Below are positions 35,151 through 43,285 of a stretch of DNA of 45,576 nucleotides, piece after piece. Numbering within the stretch: position 1 is the first letter of the stretch; every line of letters begins with the position of its first letter. Under the pieces are notes generated by a model. It ran no database searches. It saw nothing but the letters and a program-made list of their open reading frames with translations, and was not told where the DNA came from. The translations under genes and the position numbers were made by a program. The DNA comes from an uncultured Clostridium sp. (GTDB lineage Bacteria > Bacillota > Clostridia > TANB77 > CAG-508): assembly GCA_948467495.1 (NCBI GenBank), contig CAOKEO010000011.1, positions 1 through 45,576 on the forward strand, given 5' to 3'.

Positions 35151-36989
35151 TTATTCAACGGTAACCGATTTGGCAAGATTACGTGGTTTATCTACATCCA
35201 ATCCTTTTTCTTTTGAAATATAATAAGCAAATAATTGCAAAGGAATAATAGACAAGATAGGTGAGATAAAAGGATTGGTTTCTGGAATGGTAATTGTCAT
35301 ATCAAACCTATTTTTATCGATAGCCTGATTGGTGATGACTAATGTTTTTGCACCACGGGTGACAACTTCTTGTATATTGCTAATGGTTTTTTCAACTAAA
35401 CAGGAGTCTGTCATAATACTTACTACAGTGATGCCATTTTCAATTAAAGCAATCGGTCCATGTTTTAATTCACCAGCAGGATAACTTTCTGAATGGATAT
35501 AAGAGATTTCTTTTAATTTTAAAGAACCTTCTTTTGCAACTGTTTCGTCAATTCCTCTACCCAAGAAGAAGATATCTTTTTCCTGCCATACTTTAATAGC
35601 AAAATTTTCAATTCTTTCTGATAATTTTAAAGTTTCTTCTATTTTTTGAGGTAATGCTATCATATCCTTTTTTAAAGTAGTAACGATATCAGCATTAAGT
35701 TCTAATATTTCAGCAAAGTAAACAGCTAATAAAGTGATTAGTATTACTTGAGAAGTATAGGCTTTGGTAGATGCTACTGCAATTTCAGGACCAGCATGCG
35801 TATAAATTGAGGCATCTGCTTCTCGTGTAATAGAACTTCCAATGACATTACTAATGGCAAGTGTTTTGGCTCCTTTTTGTTTGCAAAGTTTTAAAGCAGC
35901 TATGGTATCAGCAGTTTCTCCTGATTGAGAAATAAAAATACACAAAGTTTTTTCATCAACTAGGGGGTCTCTATATCTAAATTCAGAAGCAACATCTACT
36001 TCAGTTGTGATATGGCAAAGTTTTTCTATTGCATTTTTTCCAGCTAATCCAGCATGCATAGCAGTACCACAAGCAACAATGTAGATTTTATTTAAGCCTG
36101 ATAAATATTCTTTTGTGTAATTCAATTCCTCAAATTCACATTTTGTTGTTTCTTTTAATTTTCCGCTAATAGTTTCGCGGATAGCAGTTGGCTGTTCATA
36201 AATTTCTTTTAACATGAAATCTTCATAACCACCTTTTTCACTACTTGAAGCATCCCATTCAATGGTTTGTGTCTCTTTTGTCAGTGGTTTTAAGTCCTTA
36301 TCATAGAAAGCTATTGTATTTCTTGCTAGAATAGCTAATTCTAAATCATTTAATAGATAGAAGTTTCTGGTAAAAGAAAGTATGGCAGGAATGTCAGAGG
36401 AAATATAGTTTTCATTTTCTCCTTTACCAATGACAAGGGGACTGTCTTTTCGTGTTACAATCATGTTGTTTGGATAGTCCTTACAAATAATTTCGATGGC
36501 AAAGCTTCCTTTTAAATCCGCACATGCATTTTTGACAGCGTGTAAAAATTTTAATTCATCTGATGTTTTTTCTTTTTCATAATAATAATGTACTAAATTA
36601 GGAATGACTTCTGTATCGGTTTGCGAATAAAAAGTGTAACCATGTTCTGTCAAGAAATTTCTTAGTTCATGGTAATTTTCAATAATTCCGTTATGAACCA
36701 CACTAAAAGTTTTACTGTTATCCATATGAGGATGAGAATTTTCTTGGGATGGTTTTCCATGGGTTGCCCATCTAGTATGAGCAATTCCAATGGTGCCTTT
36801 TAAATTGTCAATTCCTTTTAAATTATATAAATTTTTAACTCTTCCTTTATCTTTCATAATAGAAAGTTCATTTTTTTCAATGGTTGAAATACCAGCTGAA
36901 TCATAGCCTCTGTATTCCAATCGAATTAGCCCATCAATTAAAATTGGGCTTGCTTTTTTGGTTCCTATGTAACCTACAATTCCACACAT
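35151..36989 (-). CDS. glmS: Glutamine-fructose-6-phosphate aminotransferase (isomerizing)
   Basis: A 612-residue enzyme that makes glucosamine-6-phosphate for peptidoglycan. It starts MCGIVGYIG, with Cys2 as the glutaminase nucleophile after loss of Met1. The glutaminase domain (HTRWATHGKPSQENSHPHMD) covers about 1-240, followed by two SIS domains (KIYIVACGTAMHAGLAGKNA, SQSGETADTIAALKL, GRGIDETVAKEGSLKLKEIS) and the DKPRNLAKSVTVE end. A glmS ribozyme lies upstream in the leader, so the product represses the gene by self-cleavage of its mRNA. Confidence 0.98.
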   Translation of the reverse strand: MCGIVGYIGTKKASPILIDGLIRLEYRGYDSAGISTIEKNELSIMKDKGRVKNLYNLKGIDNLKGTIGIAHTRWATHGKPSQENSHPHMDNSKTFSVVHNGIIENYHELRNFLTEHGYTFYSQTDTEVIPNLVHYYYEKEKTSDELKFLHAVKNACADLKGSFAIEIICKDYPNNMIVTRKDSPLVIGKGENENYISSDIPAILSFTRNFYLLNDLELAILARNTIAFYDKDLKPLTKETQTIEWDASSSEKGGYEDFMLKEIYEQPTAIRETISGKLKETTKCEFEELNYTKEYLSGLNKIYIVACGTAMHAGLAGKNAIEKLCHITTEVDVASEFRYRDPLVDEKTLCIFISQSGETADTIAALKLCKQKGAKTLAISNVIGSSITREADASIYTHAGPEIAVASTKAYTSQVILITLLAVYFAEILELNADIVTTLKKDMIALPQKIEETLKLSERIENFAIKVWQEKDIFFLGRGIDETVAKEGSLKLKEISYIHSESYPAGELKHGPIALIENGITVVSIMTDSCLVEKTISNIQEVVTRGAKTLVITNQAIDKNRFDMTITIPETNPFISPILSIIPLQLFAYYISKEKGLDVDKPRNLAKSVTVE

Positions 36990-37059
36990 TTTAAAATCCT
37001 CCTATTGGTTTGTATTTTGGAATTGAAAGTATGCAAATAAAAGCCTAATTTTATTAATC

Positions 37060-37190
37060 TTTGTTACAATATCACTATTGCTTTTTCCCTTAATAATATG
37101 ACCTTAAGCTAAAGCCACTAGAGCATCCGCCGAATTTTTCGATTACCCTAGACCTCGTCAACACTAAAAGAAGTGTCCAGGCGCTAAGTA
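37060..37190 (-). ncRNA. glmS ribozyme-riboswitch
   Basis: Read on the minus strand from about 37190, the sequence gives TTA|GCGCCTGGAC (cleavage between 37185 and 37184), then GTTGACGAGG, TAATCGAAAAATTCGGCGGA and TGCTCTAGTGGC. These are the conserved core strings of the glmS ribozyme, including the glucosamine-6-phosphate pocket and pseudoknot. It lies in the 5' leader of glmS and cuts the mRNA when the product is abundant. The 3' limit (P3/P4 region) is approximate. Confidence 0.94.
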
Positions 37191-37309
37191 GTGAATTAAT
37201 GGTAGCCTCCTTTCTATTTATCATTTTGTTTTGCAATTCTTTCAATTTACTTTATTATATTATACTAAAAATAAAAAAGAAGCAAGTCCTAGCAAAAAAA
37301 TGTAAGTTC

Positions 37310-37338
37310 TTGAATTAATTTTCTATTTATTGTATAAT
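37310..37338 (+). promoter_or_regulatory. Sigma-A promoter of mtnN
   Basis: TTGAAT at 37310-37315 and TATAAT at 37333-37338 with a 17-base spacer. Confidence 0.75.
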
Positions 37339-37391
37339 ACAGGCAAGATAGACAAGGAGAAAAAATGTATTTGGAGAAGGGATGATAAAAG

Positions 37392-38084
37392 ATGCAAGAA
37401 ATTGGAATTATTGTAGCAATGGATGAAGAAAGAGAAGCTATCTTAAATATAATGGCAGAGGTAAAGGTAGAACAAATCTACAATTTAAGATTTTTAAGAG
37501 GAACGATTCAAGGAAAAAACTGTATTTTAGTAAAAAGCGGAGTTGGAAAAGTAAATGCAGCACGAACAACACAAGTCATGCTTCATCATTTTGATATAGC
37601 TTATGTTATTAATTTAGGGTCAGGTGGCTCAATTAATAGTTTATTAAATATAGGAGATGTGTTAATTGCTAAACAAGTAGTGCAACATGATTTTGATATT
37701 ACAGCCTTTGGGCATAGTAAAGGATATATCACTGGTGTGGGAGATAAAATTATTTGTGATCGAGATTTAGTCAGTGAAATAGAACAAATTGTTCAATCCA
37801 TACCAGAAAGGAATTATCAAATTAAAATGGGGACCATAGCAACTGGTGATATCTTTTGTTCTGAATCATGGATGAAGGATAAGATTCGTGCTAAGTTTGG
37901 TGCTGATGTCGTAGATATGGAATGTGCAGCAATTGCACAGGTGTGTTATTTAGATAATGTTCCCTTTATTGGGATTAGAAGTATTTCAGATACACCAAAT
38001 GGAAAAAATGCTTCTACTTTTGATGAGAATTTAAAGCTAGCATCTAAGAGATGTGCTAATATTTTAAAAGAATTTCTAGTGTAA
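37392..38084 (+). CDS. mtnN: 5'-methylthioadenosine/S-adenosylhomocysteine nucleosidase
   Basis: A 230-residue enzyme that removes adenine from MTA and SAH, feeding methionine salvage and AI-2-related pathways. It begins IGIIVAMDEEREAI, with Glu12 in the catalytic position; GSGGSINSLLNIGDVLIA, the VDMECAAIAQV segment (Glu177) and SISDTPNG (Asp200) complete the active site. The length is normal. It is a single gene; no luxS is beside it. Confidence 0.95.
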   Translation: MQEIGIIVAMDEEREAILNIMAEVKVEQIYNLRFLRGTIQGKNCILVKSGVGKVNAARTTQVMLHHFDIAYVINLGSGGSINSLLNIGDVLIAKQVVQHDFDITAFGHSKGYITGVGDKIICDRDLVSEIEQIVQSIPERNYQIKMGTIATGDIFCSESWMKDKIRAKFGADVVDMECAAIAQVCYLDNVPFIGIRSISDTPNGKNASTFDENLKLASKRCANILKEFLV

Positions 38085-38202
38085 TGTGACAAGAGGGGCG
38101 TCCCTTTTGTCACATTTAAACAATTCATAAAAAATATAGAAACTTTCTAATTGGAATATATCACCTGTGAATAATTACAAAAAGAGACGCCCCTCTTGTC
38201 AA
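38085..38202. repeat. Short composite hairpin repeat (E)
   Basis: Outer inverted arms TGACAAGAGGGGCGTC (38087-38102) and GACGCCCCTCTTGTCA (38186-38201) flank only one half of the A-D unit: CATAAAAAATATAGAAACTT followed by TCTAATTGGAATATATCACC. The core with the CAGTCTGT stem is missing. Copy F has comparable outer arms (GGGACG type), so E and F look like nested insertions of two repeat families. Confidence 0.8.
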
Positions 38203-38262
38203 AAAGCTTGTATAATTTTTAGAAATTAGTATATAATCTAAATAAATGAAAGGAGTGATTTT

Positions 38263-39339
38263 GTGGATAGAAAAATCAGAGTGGTTCAATATGGAGCAGG
38301 AAAAATGAGTGTATATACTATGCGATATGTATATGAAAAAGGTGCTGAAATAGTAGGTGCGATTGATGTTAATCCAGATGTAATAGGAAAAGATATTGGA
38401 GAGATTATGGGGACAGAAAATAAAGGTATTAAGGTGGTTTCTTTAGAAGAAGCAGAAAATATGATGAAGGAAACGAAACCAGATATTGCGATTGTTACAA
38501 CTATGAGTTTAATTAAGGATGTTGAAGATGCTTTAATGTTATGTGCAAGATTGGGAGTAAATGCTATTACAACATGTGAAGAAGCTTTTTATCCTATGAA
38601 TTCTAATCCAGTCGTAACGAAAAAAATAGATGATTTGGCAAAAGAGACAGGTTGTACCATTACAGGAAGTGGCTATCAAGATATTTATTGGGGGCAATTG
38701 ATTTCCAGCATGGCTGGCTCAACACAGACGATAAAGAAAATTAAGGGAAGTTCTAGCTATAATGTAGAAGATTATGGGATTGCTTTAGCAAAAGCACATG
38801 GTGCTGGATTATCTTTAGAAGAGTTTGATGAGCAAGTAGCATCGGTGGATAGGATTTCAAATGAAGAAAGACAAGCCATGATAGAAAAAGGAGAATATTT
38901 ACCATCTTATATGTGGAATGTAAATGGTTGGCTATGTGCTAAATTAGGATTAACGGTAAAAAGTCAGACACAAAAAACAGTACCACAAACAAATAATGAG
39001 GATATTGAATCATCTACTTTGGGAATGACAGTGAAAGCAGGGATGGCAACAGGAATGAGTGCAGTGGTTACAACAGAAACAGAAGAAGGCATTGTAATTG
39101 AAAGCGAATGTATTGGAAAAGTATATGCAAAAGATGATTTTGATAAAAATGAGTGGACTGTTATGGGAGAACCAGAGACAACACTTGTAATTAATCGTCC
39201 AGCAACTGTTGAATTGACTTGTGCTTCTATTGTTAATCGAATACCAGATGTTATCAATAGTAAGCCAGGCTATGTTCCAACAGAAGAGATGGGAGAGTTA
39301 AATTATCGTGTGAAGTCTCTTAATGAATATGTGAAGTAA
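38263..39339 (+). CDS. DapB-like NAD(P)-dependent dehydrogenase (2,4-diaminopentanoate dehydrogenase type)
   Basis: A 358-residue protein that starts with GTG after AAAGGAGTGA. The N-terminal Rossmann fold has VVQYGAGKMSVYTMRYVYEK in place of the usual GxGxxG, then GAIDVNPDVIGKDIGEI. The central TTCEEAFYPMNSNP and GSGYQDIYWGQLISSMAG segments match the dihydrodipicolinate-reductase-like family that includes 2,4-diaminopentanoate dehydrogenase of ornithine fermentation (Ord). The other Ord/Ora/Ort pathway genes are not in the window, so the substrate is uncertain. It is a single gene with a terminator-like hairpin downstream. Confidence 0.8.
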   Translation: MDRKIRVVQYGAGKMSVYTMRYVYEKGAEIVGAIDVNPDVIGKDIGEIMGTENKGIKVVSLEEAENMMKETKPDIAIVTTMSLIKDVEDALMLCARLGVNAITTCEEAFYPMNSNPVVTKKIDDLAKETGCTITGSGYQDIYWGQLISSMAGSTQTIKKIKGSSSYNVEDYGIALAKAHGAGLSLEEFDEQVASVDRISNEERQAMIEKGEYLPSYMWNVNGWLCAKLGLTVKSQTQKTVPQTNNEDIESSTLGMTVKAGMATGMSAVVTTETEEGIVIESECIGKVYAKDDFDKNEWTVMGEPETTLVINRPATVELTCASIVNRIPDVINSKPGYVPTEEMGELNYRVKSLNEYVK

Positions 39340-39415
39340 AAGAAACCAGTAAGGTTTTCTGTATGGAATACAAGTGTATTATCTTTAAAGTGTAGCGAAA
39401 TAAAATGAAAGTTAT

Positions 39416-39442
39416 AAAAAAGCTTGATTTACAAGCTTTTTT
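39416..39442 (+). terminator. Hairpin terminator after the dehydrogenase gene
   Basis: AAAAAAGCTT-GATTTAC-AAGCTTTTTT. It overlaps the -35 element of the next gene's promoter. Confidence 0.75.
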
Positions 39443-39452
39443 ATGTTATAAT
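39424..39452 (+). promoter_or_regulatory. Sigma-A promoter of the 39510 gene
   Basis: TTGATT at 39424-39429 and TATAAT at 39447-39452 with a 17-base spacer; the -35 element lies inside the terminator loop. Confidence 0.65.
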
Positions 39453-39509
39453 TATTATGTAATACAAAAAAGAAGTGTAAATTTTAATTTTATATTTGAG
39501 GTGTATAAT

Positions 39510-39824
39510 ATGGAAAGTCAAATAAATAATCCTAAAGGAGTAGGTATTAAAGTACTGTTTAAAGAGTTGGTGAAATCTGATGATGAAGTAGAACAGGAGA
39601 CTGTAGAAACAGCAATGGGAACCGTTTGGGTAAAGGTATGGAATCATTTGGACAAGTGGGGAAAAGACATAACAGAAAAAGGAGTAACTTGGTCTAAAGG
39701 TAAAAACAATGTGAGAGTAAAAGCAATACGAATGGAAGAAAATAAAGGATTAGAAAATTCAAATCAAATCCAAGATAATAGTCAAGAATATAGAAGTCAA
39801 GAGGAGCAGGAAATAGGAGAATAA
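39510..39824 (+). CDS. Hypothetical small hydrophilic protein
   Basis: A 104-residue protein starting at the ATG at 39510 after TTGAGGTG. It has no membrane segment or signal. The middle reads VETAMGTVWVKVWNHLDKWG and EKGVTWSKGKNNVRVKAIRM; the C-terminus is Gln/Glu/Ser-rich and looks disordered. I do not recognise a family. A consensus promoter and a strong terminator frame it as a single-gene unit beside the tRNA gene. Confidence 0.6.
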   Translation: MESQINNPKGVGIKVLFKELVKSDDEVEQETVETAMGTVWVKVWNHLDKWGKDITEKGVTWSKGKNNVRVKAIRMEENKGLENSNQIQDNSQEYRSQEEQEIGE

Positions 39825-39830
39825 AATTTA

Positions 39831-39863
39831 AAAATACAAGAAATCTAAATTTCTTGTATTTTT
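39831..39863 (+). terminator. Terminator after the 39510 gene
   Basis: AAAATACAAGAAAT and ATTTCTTGTATTTTT arms with a short loop. Confidence 0.85.
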
Positions 39864-39866
39864 ATC

Positions 39867-39895
39867 TTGACAAATGGAAAAACTACCTTTATAAT
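39867..39895 (+). promoter_or_regulatory. Consensus sigma-A promoter of the tRNA gene
   Basis: TTGACA at 39867-39872 and TATAAT at 39890-39895 with a 17-base spacer, 20 bases upstream of the mature tRNA. Confidence 0.92.
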
Positions 39896-39914
39896 AATAA
39901 CGTTATATAAATAT

Positions 39915-39991
39915 GGCGAAGTAGCTCAGTTGGCTAGAGCATTCGGTTCATACCCGAAGGGTCATGTGTTCGAATCACATCTTCGCTACCA
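39915..39991 (+). tRNA. tRNA with anticodon CAT (tRNA-Met, or tRNA-Ile2)
   Basis: The cloverleaf is complete: acceptor GGCGAAG/CTTCGCT, D arm GCTC...GAGC, anticodon stem TTCGG/CCGAA with loop TTCATAC (anticodon CAT), T arm TGTG-TTCGAAT-CACA, and an encoded CCA end at 39989-39991. It is not an initiator tRNA (no GGG/CCC anticodon stem). A CAT anticodon can also mark the lysidine-modified isoleucine tRNA; elongator Met is my preferred call. Confidence 0.93.
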
Positions 39992-40005
39992 AAGGGTTGT
40001 AAAAC

Positions 40006-40056
40006 AAGCAAAAACAGTGCATTTTAATTGAATTGAGATGCACTGTTTTTTGCTTT
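40006..40056 (+). terminator. Terminator after the tRNA gene
   Basis: AAGCAAAAACAGTGCAT pairs with ATGCACTGTTTTTTGCTT around a loop of about 15 bases. Confidence 0.88.
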
Positions 40057-40303
40057 AACCACGTTTTAACTACTCGATTTCGGGAAATTAATTTTTGGCA
40101 TTGGTCATTATTTTTGTATGATTTTATGAAACTAGTATATTTATATAGAAAAAATTAATAAAATATGGCATTTTGTTTTAAATAATCTTGTTTTTTAAGA
40201 ATAGGATTATTTTTTTCGTATATGAAAATGAACGTTTTGTAAAAATAATCCATCAAAGAGGTTTAAAGATGATAAAATCCAAATCATAAAATGAGGTGAG
40301 AAA

Positions 40304-40930
40304 ATGATAGATAAAATCTGTAAGTTTCTAACCGATAAGATTAGAAAAGAAATGCCAGAAATGGATGATGAAAAAGCAGAAGTTATCAATTATGGACTTC
40401 AAAATATTATAGGCGAAATACCCAAAACTTTTCTAGTATTAATAATTGCTTACTTTTTGGGAATTTGGAAGGAGACCTTAATAACTTTTCTTTTATTAAT
40501 TCCTTACAAAAATGCATCTGGGGGATTTCATCTAAAAACTCATCTCGGTTGTATCTTGGGAACAACAATATTTTATTGTGGCATTCCATTCTTAGCTAAA
40601 GTTATTGTATTAAATGGAATACTTAAATATATGATAATAGCTTTTGTATGGGTCTTTGGAATGATAATGATACGATTATATGCACCAGCAGATACAGAGA
40701 ATGTCCCGATTTTGACTAAGAAAGATAGAAAGAGGCAGCAAATCATTTCCTATATTACTTTTTCCATTGGAATGTTAGTAGCAGGAATAATACAATATCA
40801 TATGATTTCTAATATTTTGATATTGGGATATTTTTTACAAACTTTAATGATAACAAAATTAGCATATCGATTGACTAATAATAAATATGGATATGAGGTA
40901 TATGGTGATACTTCCATTCAAAATGTTTAA
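40304..40930 (+). CDS. agrB: AgrB-like autoinducer-processing membrane protease
   Basis: A 208-residue membrane protein with about five to six hydrophobic segments. AgrB cuts the AgrD precursor and forms its thiolactone ring. The catalytic pair is visible: His76 and Cys83 in GGFHLKTHLGC, the family signature. Upstream sits RBS AATGAGGTGAG. agrD follows 64 bases downstream on the same strand; agrC and agrA lie beyond on the opposite strand, an unusual converging order compared with the agrBDCA operon. Confidence 0.93.
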   Translation: MIDKICKFLTDKIRKEMPEMDDEKAEVINYGLQNIIGEIPKTFLVLIIAYFLGIWKETLITFLLLIPYKNASGGFHLKTHLGCILGTTIFYCGIPFLAKVIVLNGILKYMIIAFVWVFGMIMIRLYAPADTENVPILTKKDRKRQQIISYITFSIGMLVAGIIQYHMISNILILGYFLQTLMITKLAYRLTNNKYGYEVYGDTSIQNV

Positions 40931-40994
40931 TACAAAGACTATACCGGTAATGTTTTTGTATTATATAATTTTACGAAAGAAGGAGGATTTTATA

Positions 40995-41114
40995 ATGTTA
41001 AAATTCTTAGCTAAAGTAGCAGAAAAATATGCAACAGCAACAAATACAGCATGTGCAGGTGCTTGGGTGTTTCATCAACCAAAAATGCCAGCTAGCTTAA
41101 TAAAAAAAGATTAA
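40995..41114 (+). CDS. agrD: AgrD-like cyclic autoinducing peptide precursor
   Basis: A 39-residue precursor. The N-terminal amphipathic helix (MLKFLAKVAEKYATAT) guides membrane binding; then NTACAGAWVF carries the single cysteine (Cys20) expected to form the thiolactone, followed by the HQPKMPASL recognition segment and a charged tail, IKKD. By analogy with other AgrD peptides the ring starts at Cys20; its end is at Trp24 (5-residue ring) or Phe26 (7-residue ring) and cannot be fixed here. RBS AGGAGG lies upstream. It pairs with agrB. Confidence 0.88.
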   Translation: MLKFLAKVAEKYATATNTACAGAWVFHQPKMPASLIKKD

Positions 41115-41202
41115 TTATGAAATCTACATTGGTAAAGATAGGACGAAAAATTATTTTTACCAATGATGTAACTTAAAAGTTATATTTATACAATCCAGCA
41201 AA

Positions 41203-41231
41203 GAACAGCTTTCGTAAAAGCTGTTTTTTGT
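41203..41231 (+). terminator. Terminator after agrD
   Basis: GAACAGCTTT-CGTA-AAAGCTGTTTTTTG hairpin between the converging agrBD and agrAC transcripts. Confidence 0.85.
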
Positions 41232-41242
41232 GTTTTTATTTA

Positions 41243-42588
41243 TTAATAAAGTTCTAATTGTTGTGAGAAAAATCTATCTGTTTTGGATGTAAATAAGTTA
41301 GCATTATTATTTTTCTTAATAATTTTACGAACTTCCCATAATCCTAATCCAGTATGATTTCTTTTTTCAGAAATACCCTTTTCAAATATTTTCTCCATAT
41401 CAATATCTTTGTTTTTATAGGTGTTTTCTATTGTAATTAATTGTCTATTATTTTTAGCGTCATTTCTAAAGGTAATGTTGATAATTTTTTCATTGCATTC
41501 GTTACTAGCTTCTATAGCATTGTCTAATAAAATACCTAATATTCTTGCAAATTCATATATTTTCATTTTCAAAGTATTCAAATCTAATAAAAAAGTCATA
41601 TTCATTTTAATGTTTTTTGATTCAGCATCATGATATTTGCTGGTAAGTAAATTATAGATGCCGAGGATTGTTCACAATTTCAGGATTTAGCAAATATAAA
41701 TTGTTTACTCTTTGGCAATCATCTTCTAATTGAACGTAATAATTTTTTAATCCTTCCATATCGTCAGTTCTTACATAACCACCAATGGTTGTTACAATAT
41801 TGTCAAAATCATGTTTAAAACCTCTGACGCTATCATGTAAAATATGCAATGTTTTATTGTATTCTTCTGCACTTTCTAATTTTCTTGTTGTTAAGGTCAA
41901 CTTCATAACTCTAGTTAAGCTATATATACTAATTATTAAATAAGATAGTAAAGAAATACAACTTAAAAAAGTTATGACGATAGGAAGTTTATCCATATAG
42001 TAAAAAATTATACAAGCTTGAATAATTAATGTAAATATTCCAAAAACAAAATTAATATAAATAATTTGTTTGCTTTTTTTATCTACATCTTCGAATAAAT
42101 TAATTTTTATTTTTCTAAATCTTAATATAGAAATTAAGACAAAGTTAATAATATAATTAATTAGTAGAAATCCTATATTATAAATCGGTATAGTATTGAG
42201 TTTATCAGTAGTAATTTTTAGTATAGTAACATATGGATTTAATATCATAGTTGATATAATTCCGAAAAATTGCAATAGAAGAAACTAAAGATATTAATGC
42301 TTTAAGTGGACTAATTTTAAATATAAGCATGATAAGTGTAAAGTATAAAATGTAATTTATAAATACATTAAAAGGTGAAGGTACTAGAAAACTACTAGCA
42401 GTGGTTATTAGGGAAGAAGCAATTACATACATGATTTTACTTTTTTTGGTGGTAGGAATATTTAATATGCTTAAGAATAAGGACATAATAATATACATTT
42501 CAATAAATGTAAAAGGGATAATAAACACATTTCTATTAAATTCATTCGGCGTGTTTAACACCGTCCAAATGTTATTCAAAATTTCCAT
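41243..42588 (-). CDS. agrC: AgrC-like sensor histidine kinase with two CGG +1 shifts
   Basis: A peptide-sensing kinase of 447 residues once two shifts are applied. Segment 1 (108 residues, 42588-42265) has three to four membrane helices and ends SSIAIF before CGG at 42264-42262; skipping C gives GGA and continues GIISTMILNPYVTILKI. Segment 2 (200 residues) has more membrane helices and the H-box LHDSVRGFKHDFDN with the phosphoacceptor His259, and ends NPEIVNNP before CGG at 41663-41661; skipping C gives GIYNLLTSKYHDAESKNIKM. Segment 3 holds the GHKL ATPase (ARILGILLDNAIEAS, GLGLWEVRKII). The start overlaps the end of agrA by 17 bases. Neither zero frame makes a functional kinase. Confidence 0.9.
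41661..41663 (-). other. Second CGG +1 frameshift site in agrC
   Basis: Codon context CCT-CGG-CAT on the minus strand. Skipping the C reads CCT, GGC, ATC. The zero frame stops 2 codons later. Confidence 0.87.
42262..42264 (-). other. First CGG +1 frameshift site in agrC
   Basis: Codon context TTT-CGG-AAT on the minus strand. Skipping the C reads TTT, GGA, ATT. The zero frame stops 18 codons later. Confidence 0.87.
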
Positions 42589-43285
42589 GATTTTTCAAAA
42601 CCTCCATAAAATCTCTTTTATATTTAGGACCGATATCGCAAGTGTGACCATCTGCAAAAGTAATAATACCTGAAACAGGTTCCACATCTTTAATTTGATT
42701 AATATTTGCAATATAAGATTTATGACATCGAACATAGGTTTCTGGCAATTTTTCTTGAAACTTATTAAAGGAACTGTAAGTATCGTAGTCACGAGAAGAA
42801 GTGTGAAAAACTAACTTCATCCCATCTCTTTTTATATATTGGATTTCAGACTCATCAATGATTGTATTTTTATTGTCAATTTTAAGATAGTTTTTACTTA
42901 ACTCATTAGCATCCTCAAATAGTCGATTAATGGTATCTTCTAATCTATCATAAGTAATTGGTTTTGGAAGATAATCAAAAGTTTTATATTTGTAAGCAAC
43001 CATGGCATATTCTAAATGGCCAGTTGTAAAAATAATATAAGAGTTTTTCTTTCTTTTTCTAATTTCTTCAGCTAATTCAAGCCCACTTTTATTAGACTTT
43101 AAATTGATATCTAACATTAATACATCCGCTACATTGTTATCAATATAATTTAGAATCTCATCTGCATTATCAGATTTGAAAACAACAGAAGCATCATAAT
43201 TATTTTTAGTGAATATCGTTTCTAATAATTTTTCTAGCCTGTCTAATAAATTTACATTGTCATCACAAATTACAAAATTTAGCAT
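42572..43285 (-). CDS. agrA: AgrA-like LytTR response regulator
   Basis: A 237-residue regulator. I start at the ATG at 43285, 6 bases after AGAGGAGA, because MLNFVICDDN begins the receiver domain; the longer frame adds 15 unsupported residues. The receiver has the acidic pair Asp8/Asp9 and the phosphoacceptor Asp59 in VLMLDINL, with a Lys in YLPKPI. The LytTR DNA-binding domain (about 135-237) has ETYVRCHKSYIANINQIKDV. It is the first gene of agrA-agrC and likely controls agrBD on the other strand. No binding repeat could be identified with confidence. Confidence 0.93.
   Translation of the reverse strand: MLNFVICDDNVNLLDRLEKLLETIFTKNNYDASVVFKSDNADEILNYIDNNVADVLMLDINLKSNKSGLELAEEIRKRKKNSYIIFTTGHLEYAMVAYKYKTFDYLPKPITYDRLEDTINRLFEDANELSKNYLKIDNKNTIIDESEIQYIKRDGMKLVFHTSSRDYDTYSSFNKFQEKLPETYVRCHKSYIANINQIKDVEPVSGIITFADGHTCDIGPKYKRDFMEVLKNHGNFE

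Noticed and set aside
36990..37391. Protein-coding gene in the glmS upstream gap
   Set aside because: The stretch contains the conserved glmS ribozyme core and no ORF with an RBS.
19135..38202. CRISPR array
   Set aside because: The repeats are long, self-complementary, widely spaced, in both orientations and separated by genes; there are no regular spacers.
9319..42264. The seven breaks as ordinary pseudogenes or sequencing errors
   Set aside because: Random errors would hit homopolymers and all contexts. All seven are a C before GG, exactly in frame as CGG, in genes that are otherwise fully conserved, and no intact gene in the window has an in-frame CGG.
9319..42264. Classical P-site slippage or an RF2-like Shine-Dalgarno-stimulated shift
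   Set aside because: The codons before CGG are GCT, CCA, GTC, CTT, ATT, TTT and CCT; several cannot re-pair in the +1 frame, and there is no purine-rich stimulator just upstream. The shared element is only CGG followed by a GGN reading.
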